Below are positions 33,759-42,272 of a stretch of DNA of 64,000 nucleotides, in pieces (the first letter of the stretch is position 1; each line of letters opens with the position of its first letter). Origin of the DNA: Bacteroidales bacterium (GTDB taxonomy: Bacteria > Bacteroidota > Bacteroidia > Bacteroidales > UBA932); assembly GCA_017619675.1 (NCBI GenBank), contig JAFZRX010000013.1:1-64000 (forward strand). Reading direction: 5' to 3'. Position numbers and translations under genes: made by a program. The notes beneath the pieces are model-generated. The model did not search any database. It had not been told where the DNA came from and worked only from the letters and a program-made list of their open reading frames with translations.

Positions 33759-34790
33759 ATGAACATGACACAGAAAAGGGCTTTGCTGGAGCCCAAGAGC
33801 ATCAAGGAGATGTATCCTGTTTCCGCTTCCGGTAAGCAGGCCAAAGAGTTGAACGACAAGCAGATACAGGATGTGATGTATGGTCGTTCGGACAAACTGA
33901 TCCTTGTAATAGGCCCATGCTCCGCGGACCACGAAGACCCGGTTATCGATTATATCAGCCGCCTCCGTCCTGTCCAGGACAAGGTGGCGGACAAGATTGT
34001 CATCATACCCCGTATCTATACCAACAAGCCTCGTACTACCGGTGCCGGATACAAGGGAATGCTGCATCAGCCGGATCCTGACGCCCGCCCGGACATCCTC
34101 AAGGGACTCATCGCCATCAGGAAACTGCACATGAGGGCGCTCAACGAGACTGGTTTCTCCTGCGCCGACGAGATGCTCTATCCTGAGAATCACAACTACC
34201 TTTCCGACCTGCTGTCATACGTAGCCGTGGGCGCGCGCAGCGTTGAGGACCAGCAGCACCGCCTCACCGCCAGCGGGCTTGACATCCCTGCCGGAATGAA
34301 GAACCCCACCAGCGGTGACCTTTCCGTGATGATGAACTCCATCCGCGCGGCGCAGGGCGGACATACCTTCATCTACCGCAACTGGGAGGTGGAGAGCAAG
34401 GGAAATCCCATGGCACACGCCATATTAAGGGGATTCGTGGACAGTTACGGCAAGAGCCATCCCAACTATCATTATGAGGATTTGCTGCGCCTGTACGAGA
34501 TGTTCCAGGACGCGCCGGACATCAAGAATCCGTCCGTGATAGTGGACTGCAACCATTCCAATTCAGGAAAGCAGTTCAATGAGCAGATCCGCATCGCAAA
34601 GGAAGTGCTCCACAGCATGAGGCACAACGACCATCTCCGCCCCATGATAAAGGGCCTGATGATTGAGTCCTACATAGAGGACGGAGCCTGTGTCCAGGGG
34701 GAGTTTACCTATGGCAAGTCCATCACAGACCCCTGTCTTGGATGGGAGAAAACAGAAAGGCTGATATACGAGCTGGCGGACCTCCTATAG
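33759..34790 (+). CDS. aroG: DAHP synthase, class I (AroF/G/H type)
   Basis: The 343-residue enzyme condenses PEP and erythrose-4-phosphate, the first shikimate step. It has the type I motifs LVIGPCSADHEDP, PRIYTNKPRTTGAGYKGM, ARSVEDQQHR and VDCNHSNSGKQ. It begins 3 bp after the aroE-aroK stop and ends by overlapping convergent pheA by 6 bp. The AroF/G/H-type N-terminal extension makes feedback regulation by an aromatic amino acid likely. The symbol aroG is a family-level choice; which isoenzyme it corresponds to cannot be said. Confidence 0.92.
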   Translation: MNMTQKRALLEPKSIKEMYPVSASGKQAKELNDKQIQDVMYGRSDKLILVIGPCSADHEDPVIDYISRLRPVQDKVADKIVIIPRIYTNKPRTTGAGYKGMLHQPDPDARPDILKGLIAIRKLHMRALNETGFSCADEMLYPENHNYLSDLLSYVAVGARSVEDQQHRLTASGLDIPAGMKNPTSGDLSVMMNSIRAAQGGHTFIYRNWEVESKGNPMAHAILRGFVDSYGKSHPNYHYEDLLRLYEMFQDAPDIKNPSVIVDCNHSNSGKQFNEQIRIAKEVLHSMRHNDHLRPMIKGLMIESYIEDGACVQGEFTYGKSITDPCLGWEKTERLIYELADLL

Positions 34791-35876
34791 CACTACGCTC
34801 TTATAATTTCCCGCTATGATAAGCCTGTCGCAGATGGCCTTCATCTGCGTGATAAGGTCTTTGCCTTCAGGGGATTCTGCGTCACCGTCAAGTTCCGCAA
34901 AGAATGAGTGGCCCCACATTGCACCCTTGATGGGCCGGCTGCGCAGGTTGCTCATGTTGAAGCCCTGTGCCCCGATCAGGTTTAGCACGTTGGCCAGGGC
35001 ACCGCATTCGTTCCTGACTGTGAATATCAGGAAAAAGTGATTGCGTTCGTTTTCCGGAAGCTTGTTCTGTATCCTTGAGAATATTGCAAAGCGAGTGGTG
35101 TTGACGGGGGATGTGTTGATGCCTTTTTCAAGTATGTCAAGGCCATAGAGCTCCGCGTTCTCCTTGGAGGCGATGGCGGCCAGTGTGCCGTCGCCCCTGT
35201 CCGCAACGGCCTTGGCACCTGCCGCGGTATTCCAGGACGGCTCGGTGGCAAGTTTGTGGATGCGGATGAAGTCTCCGCACTGGGAAAGCGCCTGGGGGTG
35301 GCTTATCACCTTCTTGATGTCCGATGTCTGCGCTCCTTTGACGCCCAGCAGGTAATGCTCTATCTTGTATTCCGCCATCACGTTTATGAAGAGTTCTCCC
35401 GTGTATGCCAGGTCAAGGACGTTGCCCACGTCTCCTGCGTAACTGTTCTCCATTGGCAGCGCCACGCTCTCCACGACACCGTCCACGCAGGCCTTATAAG
35501 CCGATTCGAAGTCCGGAAAGGCGATGAGCTGCGCCGAGGGGTAAAGCTTGCGCGCCGTGATATAAGCGTATGCGCCCGGAAGACCGCTGTAGCCCACCCT
35601 CATGCCAAACTGCAACCTGTTCTGATAGTCCCTGGAGAGTTCCATCATCTTGGCGGTGAGCAGTTTGTAATACTCCTTTATGTCATTGTCCTGAACATTG
35701 TCCATCGCACGCTGGAGGACTATCTTTTCCCTTTCCGGGTCAGTGACGGGAAGCCCAAGTTCTTTCTTTATGTCAATGACGCCGGCCGCAAGTTTCATCC
35801 TCTGTTCGAAAAGGGCCGCCATCTGCTTGTCTATTTCCAGGATTTCTTTCCTGATCGCTGATAAATCTTTTTCCAT
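34785..35876 (-). CDS. pheA: Bifunctional chorismate mutase/prephenate dehydratase
   Basis: The 363-residue P-protein has three parts: an AroQ chorismate mutase (residues 1-90, IRKEILEIDKQMAALFEQRM), a prephenate dehydratase (about 93-270, VGYSGLPGAYAY, the catalytic Thr in NTTRFAIFS) and a C-terminal ACT domain (about 280-350, NVLNLIGAQGFNMSNLRSRP) that senses phenylalanine. It diverts chorismate to phenylpyruvate. It faces the aro operon end-on. A TATCTTTA -7-like box lies just upstream of the start on its strand. Confidence 0.95.
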   Translation of the reverse strand: MEKDLSAIRKEILEIDKQMAALFEQRMKLAAGVIDIKKELGLPVTDPEREKIVLQRAMDNVQDNDIKEYYKLLTAKMMELSRDYQNRLQFGMRVGYSGLPGAYAYITARKLYPSAQLIAFPDFESAYKACVDGVVESVALPMENSYAGDVGNVLDLAYTGELFINVMAEYKIEHYLLGVKGAQTSDIKKVISHPQALSQCGDFIRIHKLATEPSWNTAAGAKAVADRGDGTLAAIASKENAELYGLDILEKGINTSPVNTTRFAIFSRIQNKLPENERNHFFLIFTVRNECGALANVLNLIGAQGFNMSNLRSRPIKGAMWGHSFFAELDGDAESPEGKDLITQMKAICDRLIIAGNYKSVVL

Positions 35877-35976
35877 AATCGCAGGTAAAGATACATTATT
35901 TAAGCAAAAATGACTACTTTGTGCAGGATTTTGGACAGTCCGTCGTTATAATAATGTAACAAAACACACTTGGGTT

Positions 35977-36672
35977 ATGAAAACTGCCAGATATTGCATC
36001 TTATCGTTTGTATTGCTGGTACTGCCATTGTTCCTGCAGTCCTGCAAGAAAGAAGAAGATTTAGTCCGCGTTTCAACGGCAATCGCCACTCTCAAGCCAA
36101 ATCCCGCGCTTAATTCCGTAGTCTTCAAGGTTAATGACCAGCTTTTCCTGTATCCGGTAAACATATCGGACAGGGAAATAAGCACGGAGGAAAGGCGCGT
36201 CCTGATCGAATTCCGCAAGCCAAAGGAGTCAGAGGCCCTGCCAATGTCAAGCGTAGGTCCGCAGATATATGTCACCTGGATCAAGCTCATCCTCACCAAG
36301 CCTCTCGCAGAAGACCTTGGAGAAGAGGGGAACATAGAGGAGTACGGTCAGGATCCGGTGGAGATAGTCAAGGACTGGATGACCCTGGCGGAGGACGGAT
36401 ACATGAACATCTGCTTCCGTACAATGTGGGGTGGACGGGCCACGCACTATATCAACATGGTATATACTCCTGAACCGGACAACCCATACTGCGTAACCTT
36501 ATATCATGACGCTCAGGGTGACTACCCGGACCACAGTGCAGACGCCCTTGTAGCCTTCAAGCTTGACGGCCTCCCTGACACCAACGGCCAGACCGTTGCC
36601 CTCAAGGTCAAGTGGATGTCCTTCAGCGGTGCAAAGAGCACCACGTTCGATTATTGTACCCCAACAGATTAG
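35977..36672 (+). CDS. NigD-like lipoprotein
   Basis: The 231-residue protein has a signal peptide and lipobox (LFLQSC) followed by KKEEDLVRVSTAIAT. The two-part architecture, an N-terminal OB-like segment and a C-terminal beta sandwich (with DGYMNICFRTMWGG and YCVTLYHDAQGDYPDHS), resembles the NigD-like proteins common in gut Bacteroidales. Their function is unknown. The stop codon overlaps the GTG start of the following glycosyltransferase. Confidence 0.75.
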   Translation: MKTARYCILSFVLLVLPLFLQSCKKEEDLVRVSTAIATLKPNPALNSVVFKVNDQLFLYPVNISDREISTEERRVLIEFRKPKESEALPMSSVGPQIYVTWIKLILTKPLAEDLGEEGNIEEYGQDPVEIVKDWMTLAEDGYMNICFRTMWGGRATHYINMVYTPEPDNPYCVTLYHDAQGDYPDHSADALVAFKLDGLPDTNGQTVALKVKWMSFSGAKSTTFDYCTPTD

Positions 36673-37625
36673 TGCATAGCCCGCATCAAAAAGTTTCCGT
36701 GATCGTTCCCGTCTACAACGTGGAACAGTATATCCGTCAGTGCGCCCAGTCCCTGTTCTCACAGACCTGGGAAGACACTGAGTTCATTTTCGTGGATGAC
36801 GGAAGCCCTGACAGATCCGTGGAAATCATTCAGGAAGTCCTGGAAGCATTCCCCAATCGCAAGGACAGGACAATGATCCTCCACGAGCAGAACAAAGGGC
36901 TGCCCCAGGCCAGGATGACGGGCCTGAGGAAAGCCACCGGAGACTATATCATCCACGTGGATTCCGACGACTGGGTGGAACCAAACTACATTTCCACACT
37001 TGTCCAAAAGGCCGTGGAGACTGATGCGGACATGGTCTATTGCGACTACTATAAGGAATACAGGAACAAGCCGCATAAGATTGCCCGTGAAGCCACGCTG
37101 TCCCCTCCGGACGGTCCTGCGGCTCTGGATGCCATGCATAACAGCAGGATCCGGGCCTATATGTGGAACAAATTGCTCCGCCGCTCCCTGTATGACCTTG
37201 ACAACCTCTTTGTCCCGATACGCCCGTACCACGAAGACATCGTCTTCCAGAGCCAGCTCCTATATAATGCGAAGAAGTGCGTGCACGTATGGGAACCGCT
37301 GTACCATTACAGGCGCAGGCGCGGCGGCGCCCTGACGGGCAGCCACGTGGTTAGGAACAGGCGCTATTCAGCGGAGAACATGCTGGCGCTGTACAAGGCG
37401 CTTCCAAAGGACAGCGGGCCGCTCACGGTGTGCGGCACCGATGTCCTCATGCGCGCCGGCTGGTACTGCTGCGCCACGCTGGACTTCAAGCTGCTGGCCT
37501 CCTGCCCGGAGGTGGTGGAGTTCCTGGCAACCAAGAAAGACATTCCAGACAACAGGGTTACGATTCCAAAACAGAGATACACAAAGATTTGCTGCAAAGT
37601 TTTATCTTTGTGTCATGGAAAATGA
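36672..37625 (+). CDS. Family 2 glycosyltransferase
   Basis: I take the GTG at 36672, which shares its first base with the preceding TAG, giving 317 residues; the ATG at 36612 would overlap the upstream gene by 61 bp. The GT-A fold shows VSVIVPVYNVEQYIRQC at the start, FVDDGSPD, the DXD-type motif HVDSDDWVEP, and MWNKLLRRSLY further on. It transfers a sugar from a nucleotide donor, perhaps to a surface glycan. It overlaps the next gene by 11 bp and is the only glycosyltransferase here. Confidence 0.88.
   Translation: MHSPHQKVSVIVPVYNVEQYIRQCAQSLFSQTWEDTEFIFVDDGSPDRSVEIIQEVLEAFPNRKDRTMILHEQNKGLPQARMTGLRKATGDYIIHVDSDDWVEPNYISTLVQKAVETDADMVYCDYYKEYRNKPHKIAREATLSPPDGPAALDAMHNSRIRAYMWNKLLRRSLYDLDNLFVPIRPYHEDIVFQSQLLYNAKKCVHVWEPLYHYRRRRGGALTGSHVVRNRRYSAENMLALYKALPKDSGPLTVCGTDVLMRAGWYCCATLDFKLLASCPEVVEFLATKKDIPDNRVTIPKQRYTKICCKVLSLCHGK
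37603..37610 (+). promoter_or_regulatory. -7 box (TATCTTTG) directly before the AI-2E transporter start
   Basis: An exact TAnnTTTG match ends only 4 bp before the ATG at 37615, still inside the glycosyltransferase reading frame. If used, the transcript would be almost leaderless. No convincing -33 element is seen. Confidence 0.3.
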
Positions 37626-38769
37626 AAGAAGCGTAGATACCCTTGCCCGATATATCATCCGTATCGGGGGCATAGCCTTGATCGCGGCTATCTGCTGGCT
37701 GTTCCGCAGCGTGCTGGTATATATCATAGCGGCATTTGTTGTTTCTCTTATAGGACAGCCCCTCAAGAGATTGCTCAAGAAGATCAAGATTGGCGGGAAG
37801 TCCGCTCCGGACGCCCTGCTCGCATTGCTGTGCCTTGCCATTATCTTCACGGTCCTGCTCTTCATAATCAAGCAGATAATCCCTATCACCGCGGGAATAG
37901 TGCGGGACGCTTCCATAATGAACAGCAGCGGCGCCATTTCCCAGCGCAGCATCCTGGAAAAGATCAATGAATGGGTGATCAGCGTCTTCCCATGGGTGGG
38001 CGCTGACTTTGACGGCACGGCGCTCCTCATGGACAAGCTTTCGCAGGTGCTCAGCGTATCGTCAGTAGGAGGATTGCTGGGTTCTGTGGCATCGGCGGTA
38101 GCCAGCCTGGTGATTGGGGCTTTCGCAACGCTGTTCATTTCCTTCTTCTTCATCAAGGACGAGACCCTGTTCAGGCGCATCGTCAGCTCCCTGGTGCCGG
38201 ACCGCATTGAGAGCAGGGTGGTAAAGACTATCCACGACATTGAGAAACTCCTTTCCCGCTATTTTGTGGGAATCATCATAGAGGTGTTCGGAGTGATGCT
38301 GCTGGATTTCCTGGGACTGTTCTTCATAGCCAGGATTGGAGTCAACTCCGCAATTGGCATTGCGTTCATTGCGGGTATACTCAATGTGATCCCCTACGTT
38401 GGACCTTTCATTGGAGAGGTTGTGGGAGTAGTGCTCTGCGTGGTGCTCAAATACGGCGCAGGAGTGGGCCTGAATGTGAATATATGGATTTTCGCCCTCA
38501 TTGTATTTGCGGTAATGCTGGCCACCCAGTTGGTGGACAATATGGTTTACCAGCCGGTTATCTATTCGTCCAGTATCAAGGCGCATCCGCTTGAGATATT
38601 CATAGTCCTGCTGCTTGCGGGAAGCCTGGGTGGTGCTGTTGGCCTGCTGGTGGCAATCCCGTCATATACGGTAGTGAGGGTAGTGGCAAGCCGGTTCTTC
38701 TCTGAATTCAAGCCTGTGAAACGTCTGATACCTGATATAGAAAACGAGAACCTGGACGAACTGTTATGA
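37615..38769 (+). CDS. AI-2E (PerM/TqsA-type) family transporter
   Basis: The start is taken at 37615 (MENERSVDTLARY), giving 384 residues; upstream codons in this frame belong to the overlapping glycosyltransferase. It has the usual eight hydrophobic segments, with the family motif IPYVGPFIGEVVGVV and the conserved VDNMVYQPVIYSSSIKAHPL near the C-terminus. Members export small molecules or ions; the name comes from TqsA, which affects autoinducer-2. The end overlaps sstT by 4 bp (ATGA). Confidence 0.87.
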   Translation: MENERSVDTLARYIIRIGGIALIAAICWLFRSVLVYIIAAFVVSLIGQPLKRLLKKIKIGGKSAPDALLALLCLAIIFTVLLFIIKQIIPITAGIVRDASIMNSSGAISQRSILEKINEWVISVFPWVGADFDGTALLMDKLSQVLSVSSVGGLLGSVASAVASLVIGAFATLFISFFFIKDETLFRRIVSSLVPDRIESRVVKTIHDIEKLLSRYFVGIIIEVFGVMLLDFLGLFFIARIGVNSAIGIAFIAGILNVIPYVGPFIGEVVGVVLCVVLKYGAGVGLNVNIWIFALIVFAVMLATQLVDNMVYQPVIYSSSIKAHPLEIFIVLLLAGSLGGAVGLLVAIPSYTVVRVVASRFFSEFKPVKRLIPDIENENLDELL

Positions 38770-39980
38770 GAGAACTCCTCCGGAAATGGGCTGAAAGCAG
38801 CCTTATACTGCGCATATTGTGCGGTCTGGTAATAGGTGCCGCCCTGGGCCTTGTGGTCCCGCAATGGACCGGAATAGGCATTCTGGGGCAGGTTTTCGTG
38901 GGCGCGCTCAAGGCAATCGCTCCAATCCTTGTGGCCGTGCTGGTGATGTCCTCCATCGCCAGGGCCAAGGGAGGCCTTGGACCGCGTTTCCGGACGGTTA
39001 TCATACTTTACCTGCTGACCACTTTCGTGGCCGCACTGGTGGCGGTATCCGGCAGTTTCCTCTTCCCGGTTACCATCAAGCTGGAAGGGGGAGAGGCGGG
39101 CAACCTGCCTGGCGGCCTGGCCGACATCTTCTCGTCCCTGCTGAACAATATGGTGGCCAATCCGGTACTGTCACTGACCACCGCCAACTATATGGGAATC
39201 CTCTTCTGGTCCGTGATAATAGGTGTGGCCGCAAGGCTCACCCGCAGCCAGACGGTCATCAACTTCTTTGGAGAACTCTCCGACGTGGTTTCCCTGGCCG
39301 TCAAGTGGATTATCCAGTTCGCCCCGTTCGGAATCCTTGGCCTGGTGTTCACCTCTGTGTCTGAAGGAGGCCTGGGCATCTTCTCCGATTATGGCAGGCT
39401 GGTGCTGCTGCTCGTAGGCTGCATGCTGGTTACCTCGCTCATATTCAATCCCATACTCGCCTTCATCTTCCTCCGGAAGAATCCATATCCGCTCCTCTGG
39501 CAGTGCCTCAAGGAGAGCGGCCTCAGCGCCTTCTTCACGCGCTCTTCGGCCGCGAATATCCCCATGAACCTGGCCCTCTGCAAGAAACTCGGCCTTGACG
39601 AAGAGTTCTACTCCGTGAGCATCCCGCTGGGCTCAACCATCAATATGGACGGAGCCGCGGTCACCATCACGGTACTCACCCTCGCGGTGGCCAACACCCT
39701 GGGCATGGAGGTCAGCTTTGGCAGCGCGCTGCTGCTGAGCGTGATGGCAACCCTGGGCGCCTGCGGCGCATCCGGCGTTGCCGGCGGCTCCCTGCTGCTG
39801 GTGCCAATGGCCTGCTCCCTTTACGGGATTCCGCAGGACATTGCCATGCAGGCCGTCGCCGTGGGATTCATCATCAGCGTAGTCCAGGATTCCGTTGAAA
39901 CCGCCCTCAACTCCAGCGGCGACGCCTTCTTCACCGCCGTCGCGGAGTTACATGATAGACGTCGCGGCAGGGGGTGTTAG
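38766..39980 (+). CDS. sstT: SstT-like serine/threonine:Na+ symporter
   Basis: The 404-residue transporter belongs to the dicarboxylate/amino-acid:cation symporter family. Seen are the serine-rich hairpin FFTRSSAANIPMNLA, the Na+-binding GSTINMDGAAV motif, and the second hairpin GACGASGVAGGSLLLVPMAC (20 residues). This combination is typical of SstT, which imports serine and threonine with Na+. It is translationally coupled to the upstream AI-2E gene. The C-terminus (ELHDRRRGRGC) overlaps the start of a broken gene. Confidence 0.88.
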   Translation: MRELLRKWAESSLILRILCGLVIGAALGLVVPQWTGIGILGQVFVGALKAIAPILVAVLVMSSIARAKGGLGPRFRTVIILYLLTTFVAALVAVSGSFLFPVTIKLEGGEAGNLPGGLADIFSSLLNNMVANPVLSLTTANYMGILFWSVIIGVAARLTRSQTVINFFGELSDVVSLAVKWIIQFAPFGILGLVFTSVSEGGLGIFSDYGRLVLLLVGCMLVTSLIFNPILAFIFLRKNPYPLLWQCLKESGLSAFFTRSSAANIPMNLALCKKLGLDEEFYSVSIPLGSTINMDGAAVTITVLTLAVANTLGMEVSFGSALLLSVMATLGACGASGVAGGSLLLVPMACSLYGIPQDIAMQAVAVGFIISVVQDSVETALNSSGDAFFTAVAELHDRRRGRGC

Positions 39981-40159
39981 TCCTTAATCCGTGGCCTGAC
40001 GCATTCGATTCCGGCTGGACCTACTGCGGAGAATTTGACGGAGATACCTCCCGCTTCGGTAAATCCGTGCTTAGAAAGACCGCGGACAAGAAGCTCGTTG
40101 ACACCAACAACTCCACCAACGACTTCACCCCCAACGCAACACCGTCTCTCGCTGAATAA
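39974..40159 (+). pseudogene. C-terminal remnant resembling a DUF4876-type lipoprotein
   Basis: This 61-residue frame (LNPWPDAFDSGW, then LVDTNNSTNDFTPNATPSLAE at the end, partly quoted) resembles the C-terminus of DUF4876-type Bacteroidetes surface lipoproteins. There is no signal sequence, and the upstream coding region is replaced by sstT. I read it as the tail of a gene lost by deletion. Its first codons overlap the sstT 3' end. The family assignment is from memory and tentative. Confidence 0.45.
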
Positions 40160-40182
40160 AGAGTAGGGAATAGATTATACAA

Positions 40183-40216
40183 AAAGGCAGGATGACCGTG
40201 AGGCCACCCTGCCTTT
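40183..40216. terminator. Bidirectional hairpin terminator
   Basis: AAAGGCAGG and CCTGCCTTT form a perfect 9-bp stem around a 16-base loop. On the minus strand the stem is followed by TTTTTG, so it best serves the cysteine hydrolase gene that ends at 40233. Confidence 0.6.
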
Positions 40217-40232
40217 ATCTTTGTCAGCCGGA

Positions 40233-40784
40233 TTAGAATGCGGCGATGAGTTCGTCGTTGGTGTAGGCGTCTGCGCCGTAGCACATCTTAAGGTATGCGA
40301 GGCCGCCCAGATAATCCTCCTCAGTGAAGGAGTCGGTGGCTTCCTTTGCAACCACGACGTCATATCCGAGGCAGAAGGCATCGGCTGAAGTGTGGCGGCA
40401 GCACATGTGTGTGTGCAGGCCGGTGATAATAACTGTCTTGACGCCAAGTTCCTTCAGGAGGATGTCAAGGTCTGTCTGGAAGAAGCCGCTGTAACGGCGT
40501 TTGGGAACAACGTAATCCTTGTCGCAGAGCTTGAGCTCAGGGATAACCTCTGCACCGGGTGTGCCTTTGATTGCGTGGTCTCCCCAGATTATGAGTTCAC
40601 GGTCAATTCCGGGAAGATGGCAGTCGTTGCAGAAAATAACGGGAACGCCCTTTTCACGGGCAGCGTCAAGAAGACGGGCGGTGGCGGGAACTATAGCCTT
40701 GCCACGGTCACATGCGAGAGATCCAGTTACGAAGTCATTGAGCATGTCAACGACTAAGATTGCGGGTTTGTTCAGTTTATCCAT
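40233..40784 (-). CDS. Isochorismatase-family cysteine hydrolase (nicotinamidase-like)
   Basis: The 183-residue protein has the family triad: Asp in ILVVDMLNDFV, Lys in DYVVPKRRYSGFF, and the nucleophile Cys in GLHTHMCCRHTSADA. It probably hydrolyses an amide such as nicotinamide or a related compound. Metal ligands of nicotinamidase (for example D-x-H) are only partly evident (NDCHLPG), so the substrate is uncertain. It forms a single-gene unit with its own terminator. Confidence 0.85.
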   Translation of the reverse strand: MDKLNKPAILVVDMLNDFVTGSLACDRGKAIVPATARLLDAAREKGVPVIFCNDCHLPGIDRELIIWGDHAIKGTPGAEVIPELKLCDKDYVVPKRRYSGFFQTDLDILLKELGVKTVIITGLHTHMCCRHTSADAFCLGYDVVVAKEATDSFTEEDYLGGLAYLKMCYGADAYTNDELIAAF

Positions 40785-40883
40785 TTTATCTGTTTGTGAT
40801 TTGTTTGCTTATGGTGGAGCAAATATAAAAAATATTCGGAACTTCTAATGAAGCTCCGAATACAAAGACTGTGCAAGATATAA

Positions 40884-42143
40884 TTATCTCTTGATGAATT
40901 CCACGCGGCGGTTCTGCGCGCGGCCTGCTTCCGTGCTGTTGTCAGCTACGGGTTCGTGGCTTCCCTTGCCCACAGGACGCAGGTTGAAAGGATCTACGCC
41001 TTCCTTCTCAAGCGCCGCAACAACGGCCTCCGCACGCTGCTGGCTCAGCGGATCGTTCACAGCGTCAGAGCCCTGGTTGTCAGTATGTCCCTGTACCTCG
41101 AAGCGGGCTGTAGGATTCTTCTTCATATACTCCGCAACCTTCTGGATTTCCTCCATTGATTCCGGCTTCAGAGTAGCCTTTCCGGTCTCGAACAGGATGT
41201 TGTTGGTTACGAACTTTCCGGTCTCGGCAATAGCCTTTTCCACTGCGGTCATAGACTGCTCATTGCGGTCATACAGTTCAACAGCGCCCTTTGCGATCAC
41301 AACATTGCGGATAAAAGTCAGGTTTGAATAATCGAAAGGTACCTGGAAAGACATCCACGTAGGCTGCTTGACCTTGGGCAGGTTGATCACCCGGTTGCCG
41401 TCAAAGTAAACCTTCAGCGCGCGCTTGTTGAACGAAAGCGCCACATGGTGCCAGCCCTGCTTGAATTGGTATTCAAAGCTCACTTCCCTGGTATCCGCGG
41501 TGCCCGAGTCATTATTATAATTGGCATGATGGCTCGCCTCAGCGCACACGCCATGTACCAATACAAAAGCGACGCCTCCGCCATAATAACCGCTCCATTC
41601 TGAACGGTCCGTATTATCGGCCAGACAGAGTTTCAGGTCATTCAAGCCCACGTCATCCTTGCTTTCCCAGTAATAGAAATCATACTCTATGGTGAACTCT
41701 TCAGGCAGATAGGCTCCCTGTTCCTTGATCAACGGCGTGATGACACCGTTGTTGGTAATCTCTACTGCCTTGATCCCGCCCAGGGTCTTGACCTCGGCAC
41801 CGCCGTCCAGCAAATCCCACTTGGAAGGGAATTCGCCCACAACCTCATTAGTGAAGTCATCCTCGAACAGAATGACTTCGCCCCGCTTGAAGTCAGTTGA
41901 CGTGGCCGCCTGGGGATTATCGACACCTACGGAAGGAGCATTCACTTCTTCAGCGGCATTGTTGTCATTCTTATTTCCCGTCGCTTTGTTGACGGCATTG
42001 TTGATGGCGTTCTCCACCTTCTCGCCTACGGCGTTCTCTACGGCCTGTTTGGCCCTTTCCCCGATATTCCTGAGAATACCCTGGGCGCTGGCGCTTCCGC
42101 ACAGCAGCATGAAGCTCGAAACGAGCAAAAGAATCTTTTTCAT
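40884..42143 (-). CDS. OmpA-family protein with lamin-G-like middle domain
   Basis: The 419-residue protein has a signal peptide (CGSASAQG), then an amphipathic Ala/Asn-rich helix (about residues 22-60), a beta-rich concanavalin/laminin-G-like domain (about 90-280, EVILFEDDFTNEVVGEFP and GWHHVALSFNKRALKVYFDG) and a C-terminal OmpA peptidoglycan-binding domain (ILFETGKATLKPES, FEVQGHTDNQGSD, QRAEAVVAALEKEGVD, ending QNRRVEFIKR). It should link the outer membrane to peptidoglycan; the middle domain may bind a glycan. It forms its own transcription unit. Confidence 0.82.
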   Translation of the reverse strand: MKKILLLVSSFMLLCGSASAQGILRNIGERAKQAVENAVGEKVENAINNAVNKATGNKNDNNAAEEVNAPSVGVDNPQAATSTDFKRGEVILFEDDFTNEVVGEFPSKWDLLDGGAEVKTLGGIKAVEITNNGVITPLIKEQGAYLPEEFTIEYDFYYWESKDDVGLNDLKLCLADNTDRSEWSGYYGGGVAFVLVHGVCAEASHHANYNNDSGTADTREVSFEYQFKQGWHHVALSFNKRALKVYFDGNRVINLPKVKQPTWMSFQVPFDYSNLTFIRNVVIAKGAVELYDRNEQSMTAVEKAIAETGKFVTNNILFETGKATLKPESMEEIQKVAEYMKKNPTARFEVQGHTDNQGSDAVNDPLSQQRAEAVVAALEKEGVDPFNLRPVGKGSHEPVADNSTEAGRAQNRRVEFIKR

Positions 42144-42260
42144 ATCTTTTTGTATAGATTAATTTTCAACGGAGTTAAAGTTCATCATCTTTGGGGCCAA
42201 TAGCACCACCCCATAGGGTGGAAATGCCCACACTTTAGTATTGCTTTTAAGGAAATGCTG

Positions 42261-42268
42261 TATCTTTA
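42261..42268 (+). promoter_or_regulatory. -7-like box (TATCTTTA) before the TPR-LuxR start
   Basis: TATCTTTA lies 4 bp upstream of the GTG at 42273. It differs from TAnnTTTG only in the last base. This supports the GTG as the true start over the ATG at 42255, which would place the box inside the gene. Confidence 0.3.
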
Positions 42269-42272
42269 CTTT

